Position numbers and translations under genes: made by a program. A stretch of DNA of 64,000 bases, from assembly GCA_028532985.1 (NCBI GenBank), contig JANCIK010000005.1:1122501-1186500 (forward strand), in the 5' to 3' direction. Under the pieces are notes generated by a model that saw only the letters and a program-made list of their open reading frames with translations, did not search any database and had not been told where the DNA came from. This document shows, one piece after another, positions 11,001 to 21,800 of the stretch (its first letter is position 1; each line of letters begins with the position of its first letter). The DNA comes from Stropharia rugosoannulata. Taxonomy: Eukaryota; Basidiomycota; Agaricomycetes; Agaricales; Strophariaceae.

Positions 11001-12367
11001 AAATCTCTGTAAGCTTGGTACATACATGCTTGGTATGAATTGCATATGGACCAAAAAAGCGGGTTACCTAAGGTTACCTGCGCTATAGACCAGCCCGTGA
11101 TATACTCCATATATGGAATACTAATCTACAGCCGATTCCAATGTGATGTATGTGATGGGGTTTTCATTTTTTCTAGGCTGGAGAATGAGCATCTGCGCCA
11201 GTATGTATACACTGCAGTGTCACATCTCGCAAGTATCTCGAACGAACATGATTTGGATGAAAATAATGTGATTATCTACATGAGACGCTGCAGTACTATC
11301 TCAGGATCATTAGACTACATAGTTACCATTCCCAGCAGCGTAACCAACTCGAGGATATCCACTGGCATGAGTAAAAATGCCTGCACACAGCCAAAACTCG
11401 TACTGACGTTTATAACTTTCCAAAGAATTTCGGCGTGTTGTCGATGCGGTGCCCATTGCGCATCCAACGTTCGCCCGAAATTCATTAACAAGTTAGTCTG
11501 CCAGTCAAGCAACTGACAACTACTGGCAAGCCTGATCTGACACTTGCGCAACACTCGAGATAATTTCTTGGCAACTTCACGCGAAAGTTCACGTGAAGTC
11601 TCAAGTTGGCAATTTGGCATGATCCGAACCGGCATACTAACCGGCAGATCCGGCAGAGTCCGTGTACCCATCTCGCACCAGACCGGTGCCGAATGTGCAC
11701 AGCTCTTGCCAACTTTTTCAGACGTTCAACGAGAGTGCTATAAATGGCGTATTAAATCAATATTACTACAGGTTTCTAGACTCCTTCGGTTCTCATTGAG
11801 CTACCAGTCATATTCACTGGACTTCAAACATTGGCACAAACAATGAATGTACATAATGGTCTTGACTCTTGAGCTTGACCGCCGTAGTCCGTGTGATGTT
11901 GACCCCATTCTTCCTCGGCAAAGCGCTGTTGATGGCGACACGGATATCTGCAACCACCTGAAACGGGCTTGGCAATCACTTCTCCTCAGCAATCGAAGTG
12001 AAAACTCTGCTTATAGGCCTCGATTATCCAAAGTATAACACAGGTGCTCAGCAGAAACTGGTACACATTATCAGTAGCATTTGCAATCTGGCCTCAAAGA
12101 GTCAAATTAACCGCTACAACTATACTAATCAGATTAGCGCCTGCTTTCACTACATAGATCCATTTCCATATAACATGTGAACATTGGACCCTAATGGGCC
12201 TCATTAAGTCCAGACGTTAAACACACCGATGAAGCTATGAGTTTTAAGGAAATTAGTGCCTGATTCGGCGATGATTCCCCGTAGCAGAACCGTCCAAAAT
12301 GACTTAAAGACGCGTTAGTATGAAGGCATTCAAGTCACTTAGTACCCCGCTTCCAATTCGAGCCGCC
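11001..12367. other. intergenic, no gene recognised
   Basis: Only short overlapping ORFs on both strands occur here, none with a recognisable motif. A short inverted repeat CTTCACG...CGTGAAG lies near 11576-11599. The last few hundred bases should contain the promoter of the peroxidase gene. No clear TATA box was identified. Confidence 0.45.
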
Positions 12368-14394
12368 ATGAAGTCCAGAAACGGAGTCTTTGCTGCAGTT
12401 TTCTCTATGCTCGTTAGATCAGCACAGGCGTATCACTGGCCATCTCCGAAATTCGATGCTGTGGAGGCCATGCTCTACGAGCGCGTTCCTGAGCCACCCT
12501 CAGGCGCTTCTCTTGTAGAGATTCTGGGAAACTGCCAGCCAACATTGGACAGTGGTAGGAGCACAGCTGCCGAATGGTTACGCTTTGTGATTACCTTTAA
12601 TCCACGAGTCTCTGCAGAGAGCTGATTAATAGTTTGTTAGGCCTATCACGACATGTCTACTCATAATATCGAAGATGGCACTGGAGGACTTGATGCATCG
12701 TTGTACTTCGAGCTCGACAGGCCTGAGGTACGCACATTATTAATTAAACATAAATCGGACGACCTGACAATGTCATGTTTGTTACTAGAACGTCGGCAAT
12801 GGTATGAGTACCACATTTTTTGACTTTGTCGACAGACCAGGAAAATACCTTAGCAGTGAGCCCATGTTCTAACACTGGAATACAGCAAATTTCACCAACT
12901 ATATCATTTTACACCTTACAGGAGCCGATATAATCGCAATCGGAACTGTCGTTGCTGTGTCAGAATGCGGTGGCCCAGTCATCCCATTACGATATGGTCG
13001 AATTGATGCCCTCGAAGCAGGTCCTCCAGGGGTACCAGAGCCCCAGCAAGACCTCGAAACTCATATTGAGAAGTTCCGCAAGCAGGGATTTAACCAATCT
13101 GAGATGATCGGTCTCGTTGCATGCGGGCATACGATGGGCGGCGTGCGCTTCCCTGACTTCCCGGATATTGTTGCTGACGGCAACGCAGACAGTGATAGTC
13201 CTATTTTGCGTGAGACGCTTGAGCTGTTCGATACGACCCCCCAATTTGATAACGCTATGTAAGTTCATTACATTATGACATGTTGTATGACATTAACGAC
13301 CTCGTATCTTCCACAGCGTCACCGAATACCTCAACAGCACGACAAAAGATCCTCTAGTCGTACACTCTAACAAAACTGTGATTTCGGACTTCAGAATTTT
13401 TAATAGTGACGGGAACGCGACTATGCATAGGTATGTTTTGAGACTAAGATACCGCACATCGCCTTATAACATCTATGCTGCAACTCTTTGTACAGCATGG
13501 CGACTCCCGAAGCATTTGCTAAGACATGCCAAAATCTTCTGGAGCGTATGATTAATACCGTGCCAAGGGGCGTTATACTGTCCGACGTCGTCAAACCACT
13601 AGCAGTCAAAGTCGATGCCGTCCAACTCTCTCCACAAAACGATAATCTGAATCTTCATGCAGTATTGAGGGTACGCAAATCTGTCAAGCTTACAGGTAGT
13701 ATGTAAACACTAACTCACTGTTATCATTGCTTAGTTGGCCACCGACAATCCAAGGCGCAAAGTCACTATGTTCTGGAAGAACCGCACTGGAGGTCCCTGT
13801 AGTCGCAGCACCTGCTCTGCGTCATTCCACAACATCACTGATCAAACAACCACGCTGTTCCGTCACCACGGAATGACCCCGCAGAAGTATTACTTCGATG
13901 CTCCTGTCAACTACACGACGTCCGTGTCCAACTTCTGGTTTGAGGTTGACGAAAATGACGGTTCTCCTATCGCTGTTCATAATAATGGAGGCACGGGCTA
14001 TGAGATTGAACAAGATTTTGTTTTGTTTGACCCGTTGAAAAGCTTCGTCGGGTCGGATGGAAGCTTTAATATCGTGGCAGCGGTAAGTACTTCTAATTAT
14101 AGCTCACCACGTTGATCTCAAACTCATTAATTTACCCCTCTCCTATGGTAGATAAAGGCAGGCTCATCTCCGTCACGAGTATATGCTAACATACAATTCC
14201 GTCAAACGACAATCAGAGATGTAACTGTCGATCTCAGCCCAGACTCCTCATTTACTCCAAGCGCGGGCTATGTGTTCTACTCGACGAACGTCCCCAGGAC
14301 CGACTTCTTCGCTTTCACGTTTGATCTCTTCAGTTCTGTGAACGGCACTACGTACACTGATGACGGGAAGAGTACAATGTTTTTAGATCACTAG
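12368..14394 (+). CDS. secreted haem peroxidase, class II-like
   Basis: Splicing about seven introns (near 12587-12640, 12728-12788, 12855-12921, 13260-13316, 13431-13494, 13672-13733 and 14080-14150) gives a protein of about 530 aa. The N-terminus (MKSRNGVFAAVFSMLVRSAQA) looks like a signal peptide. An in-frame ATG 48 bases upstream (12320) is an alternative start, but it would bury the signal. The plant/fungal/bacterial haem-peroxidase fold is shown by the distal site RFAYHDMSTHN (Arg and His both present, formed across intron 1), GGLDAS, SRADIIAIGTVVAV, and the proximal haem-ligand motif LVACGHTMGGVR. A long C-terminal half (about residues 270-530) is beta-rich in appearance with several N-glycosylation sequons. 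That makes it much longer than manganese or lignin peroxidases (about 340-370 aa). No typical Mn-binding acidic triad or surface tryptophan could be assigned. Expected role: H2O2-dependent oxidation outside the cell; substrate unknown. It appears intact. Confidence 0.85.
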
Positions 14395-15105
14395 GATAGT
14401 ATAGAACAGCTCCACGTAAGTATTAGGTGACTCTTGTAATGACGGCAATAACATATTCAATGCCAGTGGTCATGGAAGAAATACGATGGCATACTTATTT
14501 TAATTGGCAAATGCCTTCCATTTTCCTTGACCAAGCAGCTCCTGACCATACATCAATATATTTAAGAGATTGGTGCCTGTGTAATTGCGCCTGTCATTTA
14601 TATAGAGTATATAGAGCATACCTTACGGCAGGAGAGTCGAGAAGATATAGAACATATATGTTCATTGATCGACTATAAATCCAGGTCGCATATTTCATAA
14701 GCTTTCATCGATTCATCATTCATGGTGATTAACTCCCTATCGTCCGCCTTGCGTCTGCCACAACCGTTCTCGCGGGGCGTGGGACAGTTACCAACAAGTT
14801 CCCACACTGACTGTGTGACAGCCAAGTCTTAAGCTGAAGCGCTGAAGCTCATGTACATGCTTAGAGTGACGCTACAGTCTAATCATAAAAGTGTTAGAGA
14901 ATCATTTGAAAGGCAGAAGGTATCGACATCATCTTTATTCTGTATTTTTACATAAAATTTACTGCTTTTCTGAATTGTGTTTCCGGTCATATGTATAAGA
15001 CGGAACTGCGACAGTATATACAAGTCAGACACGTATTTCCACCGGTCAATAAAGGCAGTATAAGATACACACATTAGAGAAATAATGGCTTATCAAGCCA
15101 GTGGC
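14395..15105. other. convergent intergenic region
   Basis: This separates the 3' ends of the peroxidase (plus) and the first DUF3472 gene (minus). The latter part (14900-15080) resembles the 3' flank of the second paralogue (19900-20020): both carry TTTATTCTGT followed by TTTTACATAAAA and then GCTTATCAAGC just after the gene. This suggests the duplicated unit includes the 3' untranslated region. No ORF is supported. Confidence 0.5.
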
Positions 15106-16359
15106 TCACATTACTGGCAGAGTTCCTACATCGACAATTGGTGTCTGATTAGTTGCCGGACGGTCGAAAAACTGGTTCAATCTGGTGTAGTCAGCAAAGA
15201 AAGCTCCATTGCGAAGGTAAAATTGATCGTTCTCGACTCCTCCAGCATAGTCCATGCGTTGAGATCTGGTTGCCGTAGCATCGCCAGTAAACCGGGCCCG
15301 TGTAATCTCTGACCAAGTCCCATTGACAGTGGTATTGCGTGCCCACTGATTATTGTACATCACGCGACGGCCAAAATATCCTCTACGGTCGAGGAAGTTC
15401 TCCAGGAACGAGTGAACTCCACGCTGATAGGCTCTGGTATCGGGTCGTCTGAATGTTGCCATGTACCTCCAGGCGTTGTTCTCCGCGAACCATGCCGAGT
15501 ACAGGCTGTCTGTGGTGTTTCCGTCGGGCCGGACACGAGTGATGAATTTGTACGTCTGGCCAGCCCTCCAGTTGAAGACCAGGTGGGAATGCCCACCGGA
15601 GCCTTCATGAGAGAAGCTGTTATCAACGACACCGGCGCCCTTGCTTTCAAGCGTGGTGGTCCTGTTCGATTGGGTGGGATTCCAGACGGAGAAAATGATC
15701 CAGCGCTCCGTATCGGATTTGACTTGCATGCCAGCGTAACCACCATCGAAACCCGCAACCATGAAATACGAGCCAATGGCATCCTCGTTTACGGGGACGG
15801 TGACCTCATTGTAGAAATACTCGGTTTTGGCAGGAACATTGTAGTTCAGGTGCACCGAAGGCCCACGACGAGAGAAGTAGAAGTTACTTGGGTCGTTGGC
15901 AAAGGTGATCGCAGAAGTTGAGTTAACGTCGAGCGCTGACACTTCTCCAAAACTGGTACCGTTTTTCGAGATGCCTTGCAAGTCCACTTTCACGTAGCCC
16001 GGAGCGGTGACGTTGATAGTGCCGACTGGATAGACCTGAGCTGCTCGTCCTGCGAGTGTGACATTAAACACGGTTCCGTCGATGGTGACTTTGACAGTGC
16101 TGTTTGTGCTGCCGGATGGCAGAGATGCCTTCAGCCCCACTGTCACTGATCCGGCGGAGGCCATGCGAAAGTATACACTGGTGACAGTTCGAGCGTTCCT
16201 CCAGTTCTTCAAACCACTTGAGTTAATGAATTCGGCGGCACCTGAACTTGCAACGGGAGTTGTGATGTAGCCATTTCCTCCCAGAGCCACGGACCGTGCT
16301 GTGATTTGGATGATATATGATAGGAGAAGTGCTGAAAGAGATAGAAGCTGTGAATGCAT
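15106..16359 (-). CDS. secreted DUF5077/DUF3472-like protein, copy 1
   Basis: This intronless gene on the minus strand encodes 417 aa from ATG 16359. Residues 1-21 form a signal peptide (hydrophobic LLSLSALLLSYIIQ, then TARS). Residues about 25-150 look like a DUF5077-type beta-sandwich, a carbohydrate-binding-like module (YVKVDLQG near its end). Residues about 160-405 look like DUF3472 (FYFSRRGPSVHLNY, FYNEVTVP, SYFMVAGFDGGYAGMQ, WIIFSVWNPT, HLVFNWRAGQTYKF). There are many N-glycosylation sequons, consistent with secretion. Enzymatic function is unknown. The domain pair is, as I recall, mostly bacterial, so with the absence of introns in an intron-rich genome horizontal acquisition is a reasonable inference. 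It is the most diverged of the three tandem copies; for example it lacks the extra residues of the ITKDEGFYF segment. The ORFs on the opposite strand are shadows. Confidence 0.85.
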   Translation of the reverse strand: MHSQLLSLSALLLSYIIQITARSVALGGNGYITTPVASSGAAEFINSSGLKNWRNARTVTSVYFRMASAGSVTVGLKASLPSGSTNSTVKVTIDGTVFNVTLAGRAAQVYPVGTINVTAPGYVKVDLQGISKNGTSFGEVSALDVNSTSAITFANDPSNFYFSRRGPSVHLNYNVPAKTEYFYNEVTVPVNEDAIGSYFMVAGFDGGYAGMQVKSDTERWIIFSVWNPTQSNRTTTLESKGAGVVDNSFSHEGSGGHSHLVFNWRAGQTYKFITRVRPDGNTTDSLYSAWFAENNAWRYMATFRRPDTRAYQRGVHSFLENFLDRRGYFGRRVMYNNQWARNTTVNGTWSEITRARFTGDATATRSQRMDYAGGVENDQFYLRNGAFFADYTRLNQFFDRPATNQTPIVDVGTLPVM

Positions 16360-16830
16360 CTTCGCGTTACCATGTCGCAGCCGCTGCAGGCGGGCATACT
16401 TATAACGATAAAAATAAAATAAAAATGACGAATTGAAGGGAGCTCAATTCCGTGGTACAGTAGCATAAAGTTCCGCAGGGCATCCGCAGAAATGAACTAC
16501 CAATTCTCAGAACACTGCCTGAAGATCTACTACTGAAGCAAACAGAATTTGGGTATTAGAGCTATCGCTCTGCTTCGCTATGACGCTGTCTGGCCTTGGT
16601 CTTTGAACCTCAATCAATTATCATGACATTCCGCAACTAGTGGCGTACTACTAGATCAGTATTTAAGTGTGTTCTTTCAATTTCGCTTGCAATCCGAAAA
16701 GGGAGAAGCGATTATACATATGTGATATTACATGCAAGCGGCGAATCCAAGCTGCGGATGGCCCGCAGCGGAGCTATCCGTCGCTAGAGAGGCATCCAGC
16801 ATGACTACTACCCCTGCGGCGTATCACTAT
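16360..16830 (-). promoter_or_regulatory. shared upstream region of DUF3472 copy 1
   Basis: A TATA-like TTATAAGT (minus strand) lies near 16398-16406, about 40 bases before the ATG. Further upstream are blocks also found in front of copies 2 and 3. On the plus strand these read GTATTAGAGC...ATGACGCTGTCTG, then CATGACATTCCGCAACTAGT, TTTCAATTTCGCTTG followed by TCCGAAAAG, and GATGGCCCGCAGCGGAGC. Conservation of these islands between otherwise diverging flanks suggests regulatory elements or an insulating repeat. Confidence 0.55.
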
Positions 16831-19800
16831 GGAGTTGGAAGTGAAAATATAGCGGCAAGCAGAAAAGGTCACCTAGACTGATACAAGACTTGCTATCTAG
16901 ACTAGCTGGGGTCGACTGTACTATTCGAGCTGTTTGTCACGGAGTAGGTCCGAGGGGTGGCCGAGCGTGCGGGTGCGGTATGGGTGGATATTTAATTGAT
17001 TAAGGACAACTGGTAGCCCATCTAGTGCGAAACCGGGTCGTAGGAAATGAACCAAAGCTCATAGAGAGTTGCGCTGAAACCATACGCCTTTCGCCCGTGT
17101 TTAAAACGAATGATCCAGCAAACCTCTCCTCAATTTATGTGCTCGTCGAATGGGGCACAATGGCTGAGAAGAGGAAGTAGCGTGAGCCGGCAAACATGGG
17201 CGAGGGGTATATGACCGTGTGCACATCAAAGTTCGTGTTCAAGTACATGGCTACGACGTCGTGTGGCGGTAGTAGTTTTATATACTTTCTGTGAAGGCTT
17301 TTTATAGGCTGCTGGAGCACCCACGCACAATCGCCCACATGAGAATCCCGTTGGTCAATAGCTCAGGGGCGAGCTTTGTAAGAAGAAGCGGCGAAGTCCT
17401 ACCTCAGAATCTGGGCGCGAATGCGATAGGACCTCACGAAGACGCCTAGTGCACTAGCCAGCAAGCATTCCAACCTCTCCCTCGCACGAGGCGAGACACC
17501 GAATCAGCCGTAAAAGCGTATCCAGTAGGCAGGGCGGGCAGACCTTGTACCCATTCATTTCTAACAACCTTTGCACGCGCACGCCTTGTCATCCGATTAC
17601 CAGCGAACTAAGCAGAAACAGATGCAGTAACAACCATCCCCGCCTGGAGCCTTATGCATATAGAAGCACAGATGCGGTGCGGGAGGAGATACGAATGCAG
17701 TTCGGTTTGTGTGGTGTTAGTGGTGGTTATGAGATTACAGCATGGAGTATGTACTAATACTGCAGTCTAGTTTAGCACACGAGAGTGGGTATCGGGCTTC
17801 AAAGTCCAGCCTGAGTATACGATGGGGTAGAGAGAGAGAGAGAGAGCACAGAACGCCGCGTATGTCTTTTGCCCACGTCTGTATCCCTAATGGGCGATGA
17901 CGCCACCGATTACTACCGAGCTAGCGCAGACCGGGCGCGCAATTGACCAGCCAGGATGCTGGAGGATGCTGGGCGGACCGGGTAAATCAGGGGGTCACAG
18001 TGAGTCGCTGGACTCCAGCGTTGCCGGGAACTTCAAAGATTGACTCCAAGTTATCGTGAAAACTGATCGCAAAATAACAAAAATAACAATAAGCAAAAAA
18101 AAAAAAACCAAAGTAGTAGAAGTGGAATATCACATTCACATATCCAAAACTGCGTTGGGAGGTAAGCTAGCTGAGCAAGGGCAGAGGGATAGGCAAGGTA
18201 AATTCGATTGATGCTGATGCTCCTATATAAAGGGAAGGGAAGCCAAGAAGCGAGGGTGACTGGCGCGTGTACAGCGATAAGACTCGCTGGCCTTCTGTCG
18301 ACGTGTCAGGAAAAAAAAAAGGACGGACGGGCAAGAACAAAGGAAAAATGACGATAATTGGATATACCTTGTACCCAGAATAGACGGGCGCTGTCTTTAT
18401 TTGCGTGTCGCTTGACGCCGATGATGATAATGCGCTTGTGGTTGCGCCGCCACGCGTCATATATCATATCCCATCTTCGAGACCCCGAGCAAAAAAAGTG
18501 GGACCGTCGACGGCCCGAGAGAAATTAGTGGGGCTGGACTGGAGTTCCGAGGGCGGAGGCGAGCAGGCAAATAAGAGGGGATGTGACATGAAAAAAAAGA
18601 TAAAGCATGCCAAGGCATGGAAAAGACGGAAGGGAAGGAGGCGAATACCGGAGGCGAGATCGCTCGGCAGCGATGCGGGGTGTAAGCATAACCTGCATGC
18701 TGCGGAGTGAGCGCTTGAGCATAGAAGAACGCTTGTAGCAACGGGATGCCTGCACACCGAAGTTGCGAAGGTTAACGTTGAGTACTAGCGAGGCTTGGAG
18801 GAAGTTAAGCATATCCTTGCACGCAGCGTGCGTTGTTCGTCCACGTCGAGTGTTACATGCACCCCTTGGCAGTTACGCCGGAGTCGTAACGAGAGGGAAA
18901 CAGGATGGTATCCCAGAACATTGAATAGAATAAGATGGGCGATGGCGGTTAGGTGGAGAGTGGACGCAAAACGGACGGGCACAACAAGGATATAGGTGGA
19001 AAGCGATTCGGAAGGGCCGAGGCAAAAGGGCACATGTGACGAGGAGTTGGAGCCGTGGTAAGGACGTGCGAAGCAAGTGCGAAGGCAAAGCGAAATTATG
19101 TTATGCAGCAGGGACCAAGCAATGACATGAGAGCGAGGATGGTTACGGTCACGGCGGCACGGCGGCAGCCATGCCGGTTCCTGCCGCATGTACTGTTCTT
19201 CTCACGCCTAACTTATTAGAAACCTACGTCGCTAGCAGGGGGTTATACATCTACAAGATAAACGCGTTGGTTCTGGGTGCAATCTGTACCAAATATTGCA
19301 AGAGCATCCATTTGAATTCCCTTGTTGAACCCTTTCAAATATAACGCAAACTGTGAGTGAAGTATCCAATAGTAGTATATCTAGTAGGAACTGGTGCGTT
19401 AGTGGGATCCGACTTGACAGAAGCCTCGCAGTGCAGCCGTCTTTATATGCTAACTGAGCAGTCTTTTATACATTGATTGTACACTCACACACGAGACTCC
19501 GGCTCGCGAGAAGCTCCCCTAGGCTTGGGCTTGAAAGTTAGAGTGACTCCTACTATGGTCAAACGTGCGGTGTGTGCATACACGCGGGCCTGGGAGAAAT
19601 ATGGTAAGCGTGAGCTGCTCGGAACGCACATCGCGCAATATATTACATAGTTTGTGGATAATTGGTGTGGAGTAGACTTTATCTTTGTGTACTATAGTAT
19701 ACCTGGATTGAGCAGCAGCCATACACTCTATTCCGCTTACAAGAGCACTAGCTAATGCTTCAGCAGAACATATGAAAAGTAGAATTTGGCATATACAACA

Positions 19801-20026
19801 AGTATGAGAAGCAAGCTAGGGGACATACAGTAGTACATCTGATAAACTGCGCGTATTTATGTATAAAAGACGGCGTCAGTCCCCGTATTAGCGCTCAGGC
19901 AACAATATTTATTCTGTGTTTTACATAAAACTATTTCCCGCTGTGAAGTTAATGGGTAATGATAGGGTCATAAGCACCAAAACAAAAGATTGATATTCAT
20001 TGGTAAAAGCTTATCAAGCTCACGGT
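16831..20026. other. intergenic, duplicated with 21.8-24.4 kb
   Basis: No gene is supported. It contains a dispersed repeat (R1) near 17135-17340 with a TTTTATATAC...TTTTATAG...GCTCC...CACCCACGCAC pattern, a GA run at 17829-17847, an A run at 18095-18109, a purine-rich stretch at 18460-19190, and a second R1-like piece at 19400-19640. The order of these pieces matches the interval between copies 2 and 3, so the tandem unit (about 4.4-4.9 kb) includes the spacer. Opposing ORFs in the purine-rich stretch are compositional artefacts. Confidence 0.6.
17135..17340 (+). repeat. dispersed repeat R1, copy
   Basis: Its right part reads TTTTATATACTTTCTG, CTTTTTATAGGCTGCTGGAG, CACCCACGCACAATCG. The same order recurs at 26590-26655 (TTTTATATACTTGGCC, CTTTTATAGCCCGGTGCTCC, CACCCACGCACAGAGC) and at the window's right end. 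Confidence 0.6.
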
Positions 20027-21289
20027 TTACATAACTGGCAGGGCTGATACATTGACGGTTGGTGTCTGACCAGTTGGGGGGCGGACAAAGCGCTGGTTTA
20101 ATGCAACGAACTTGTTGAAGAAGCCTCCATTGCGAAGGTAAAATTGATTATTTTCAACTCCCCCTGCGTAGTCCATGCGTTGCGCATTGATCGCCGTGAC
20201 ATCTCCCGTGTAGACGGCCGCCGTGACTTCTGTCCAAGTCCCGTTGACAGTGGTATTGCGTGCCCACTGATTGTTGTACAGAACGCGACGGCCAAGATAT
20301 CCTCTGGCATCGAGGAAGTTCTCCAGGAATGAGTGCACGCCAGCCTGGTACGAGTGGGTGTCGGGGCGTCGGAACGTTGCCATGTACCTCCACTTGTTGT
20401 TCTCCGCGAACCATGCCGAGTACAAACTGTCTTTCGTGTTGCCGTCGGGCCGTACACGAGTGATAAATTTATAAGTTTGGCCGGCCTTCCAGTCGAACAC
20501 CAGGTGCGTATGCCCGCCCGAACCTTCATTTGTGAAGCTGTTGTCGGCCACCCCGGTACCCTTGCTTACAAGAGTGGTGTTCCTGGTAGATTTGGTAGGA
20601 TTCCAGACGGAGAAAATGACCCAGCGTTCCGTAGCGGACTTGACTTGTATGCCAGCGTAACCGCCATCGAATCCGGCCACCATGAAGTACGACCCAATAG
20701 GATCTTCACCTACGGGAACGGTGACCTCATTGTAGAAATATTCGTTCTTGGGGGGAACAGCGTAGTTCATGTGCACTGAAGGGCCACGGCGAGAGAAGTA
20801 AAAGCCTTCATCCTTCGTTATGTTGGCAAAGGTGATCGCAGACGTCGTGTTGACGTCCAGTGCCGACACAAGTCCAAAACTGCCGCCCTTTTTTGCGACG
20901 CCTTGCAAGTCAACCCTCACATATCCCGGAGCGGGGACATTGACAGTGCCGACTTTATAGACCTTAGCCGGCCTCCCGGCGAGCTGGACATTGTTGAAGG
21001 GGGTGCCGTTGATGGTAACTTTGACAGTGCTGTTAGTGCTGCCGAATGGCAGAGATGCATTCAGCCCCACTGTCACTGATCCGGCGGAGGCCATGCGGAA
21101 GTATACACTGGTAACAGTGGCGGTGTTCCTCCAGTTTTGCAGCCCATCTGAGTTGATGAATTCGACCGCATGATTACCCGCAGGAGGAGTTGTGATGAAG
21201 GCATTTCCTCCTAGAGGCACCGACCGCGCTGCAATTTGGATGATAGAGGATAGAAGAAGTACTGAGCAAGTTATAAACTGTGAATGCAT
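20027..21289 (-). CDS. secreted DUF5077/DUF3472-like protein, copy 2
   Basis: This 420-aa intronless paralogue starts at ATG 21289 and has a signal peptide (residues 1-21, FITCSVLLLSSIIQIAARS). The domain order is the same as in copy 1. The DUF3472-like part carries FYFSRRGPSVHMNY, NEYFYNEVTVPVGEDPIGSY, FMVAGFDGGYAG and the C-terminal MDYAGGVENNQFYLRNG. It is much closer to copy 3 than to copy 1, sharing long identical runs and an extra four-residue insertion in ITKDEGFYF. The ORF is unbroken and differences from the other copies look substitution-only, so all three are probably expressed proteins. The cell probably secretes it; ligand or substrate is unknown. The unit pattern implies two successive tandem duplications, with copies 2 and 3 the younger pair. 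Confidence 0.85.
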   Translation of the reverse strand: MHSQFITCSVLLLSSIIQIAARSVPLGGNAFITTPPAGNHAVEFINSDGLQNWRNTATVTSVYFRMASAGSVTVGLNASLPFGSTNSTVKVTINGTPFNNVQLAGRPAKVYKVGTVNVPAPGYVRVDLQGVAKKGGSFGLVSALDVNTTSAITFANITKDEGFYFSRRGPSVHMNYAVPPKNEYFYNEVTVPVGEDPIGSYFMVAGFDGGYAGIQVKSATERWVIFSVWNPTKSTRNTTLVSKGTGVADNSFTNEGSGGHTHLVFDWKAGQTYKFITRVRPDGNTKDSLYSAWFAENNKWRYMATFRRPDTHSYQAGVHSFLENFLDARGYLGRRVLYNNQWARNTTVNGTWTEVTAAVYTGDVTAINAQRMDYAGGVENNQFYLRNGGFFNKFVALNQRFVRPPTGQTPTVNVSALPVM

Positions 21290-21800
21290 GTTCGCGATAC
21301 CGTATCTTCGCGCTGTGGGTGGGCCTACTTATAATGACTTTTAAAATTTTTAACAATTTTTGTTTACAAATTACAATGAGTTCAATACCTGTACAGCGGC
21401 CTACTATGAGTCCACATGACACCCGCTCAGGCGAACTACTATGTAATCAATACTCGAGAGACTATCTAATGATTTGCCACTGAGGCTGAAGAAAGTCAGG
21501 TGTTAGAACCATTGCCATGACACTTTCTGACTTTGGTCATTGAGCCACAATCAATTACCATGACATTCCGCAACTAGTTGCGTTCCACTGAAGTAATATA
21601 CGCTTATGACTCTATAACACCTTTCAATTTCGCTTGGGATCCGAAAAGTAGAAGAGAATCTGTGCAATAGTCCGCAATAGTACATGCAAAGACAAGGAGT
21701 CCGAGCTGCCGATGGCCCGGAGCGGAGCACCTATGAACTAGAGGCCATGCACGCGGAACAATCCGTCGCAACATCATACTACTCAGCATGATAGCCTCTC
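21290..21800 (-). promoter_or_regulatory. shared upstream region of DUF3472 copy 2
   Basis: A TATA-like TTATAAGT (minus strand) lies near 21327-21335, about 40 bases from the ATG. The blocks listed for copy 1 recur here: CATGACATTCCGCAACTAGT near 21560-21580, TTTCAATTTCGCTTGGGATC followed by CGAAAAG near 21630, and GATGGCCCGGAGCGGAGCAC near 21710-21730. Confidence 0.55.

Noticed and set aside
15412..15921. Long ORFs opposite the DUF3472 genes (also 20333-20779 and 24709-25128)
   Set aside because: They are antisense shadows conserved only because the real coding strand is conserved.
17352..17420. tRNA-like A-box (TAGCTCAGGGGCGAGC)
   Set aside because: No matching B-box, no acceptor-stem pairing and no anticodon arm could be drawn.
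18405..19189. Overlapping 65-134-codon ORFs, mostly minus strand
   Set aside because: Purine-biased sequence lacks stops on one strand; translations are low-complexity and differ between the duplicated spacers.
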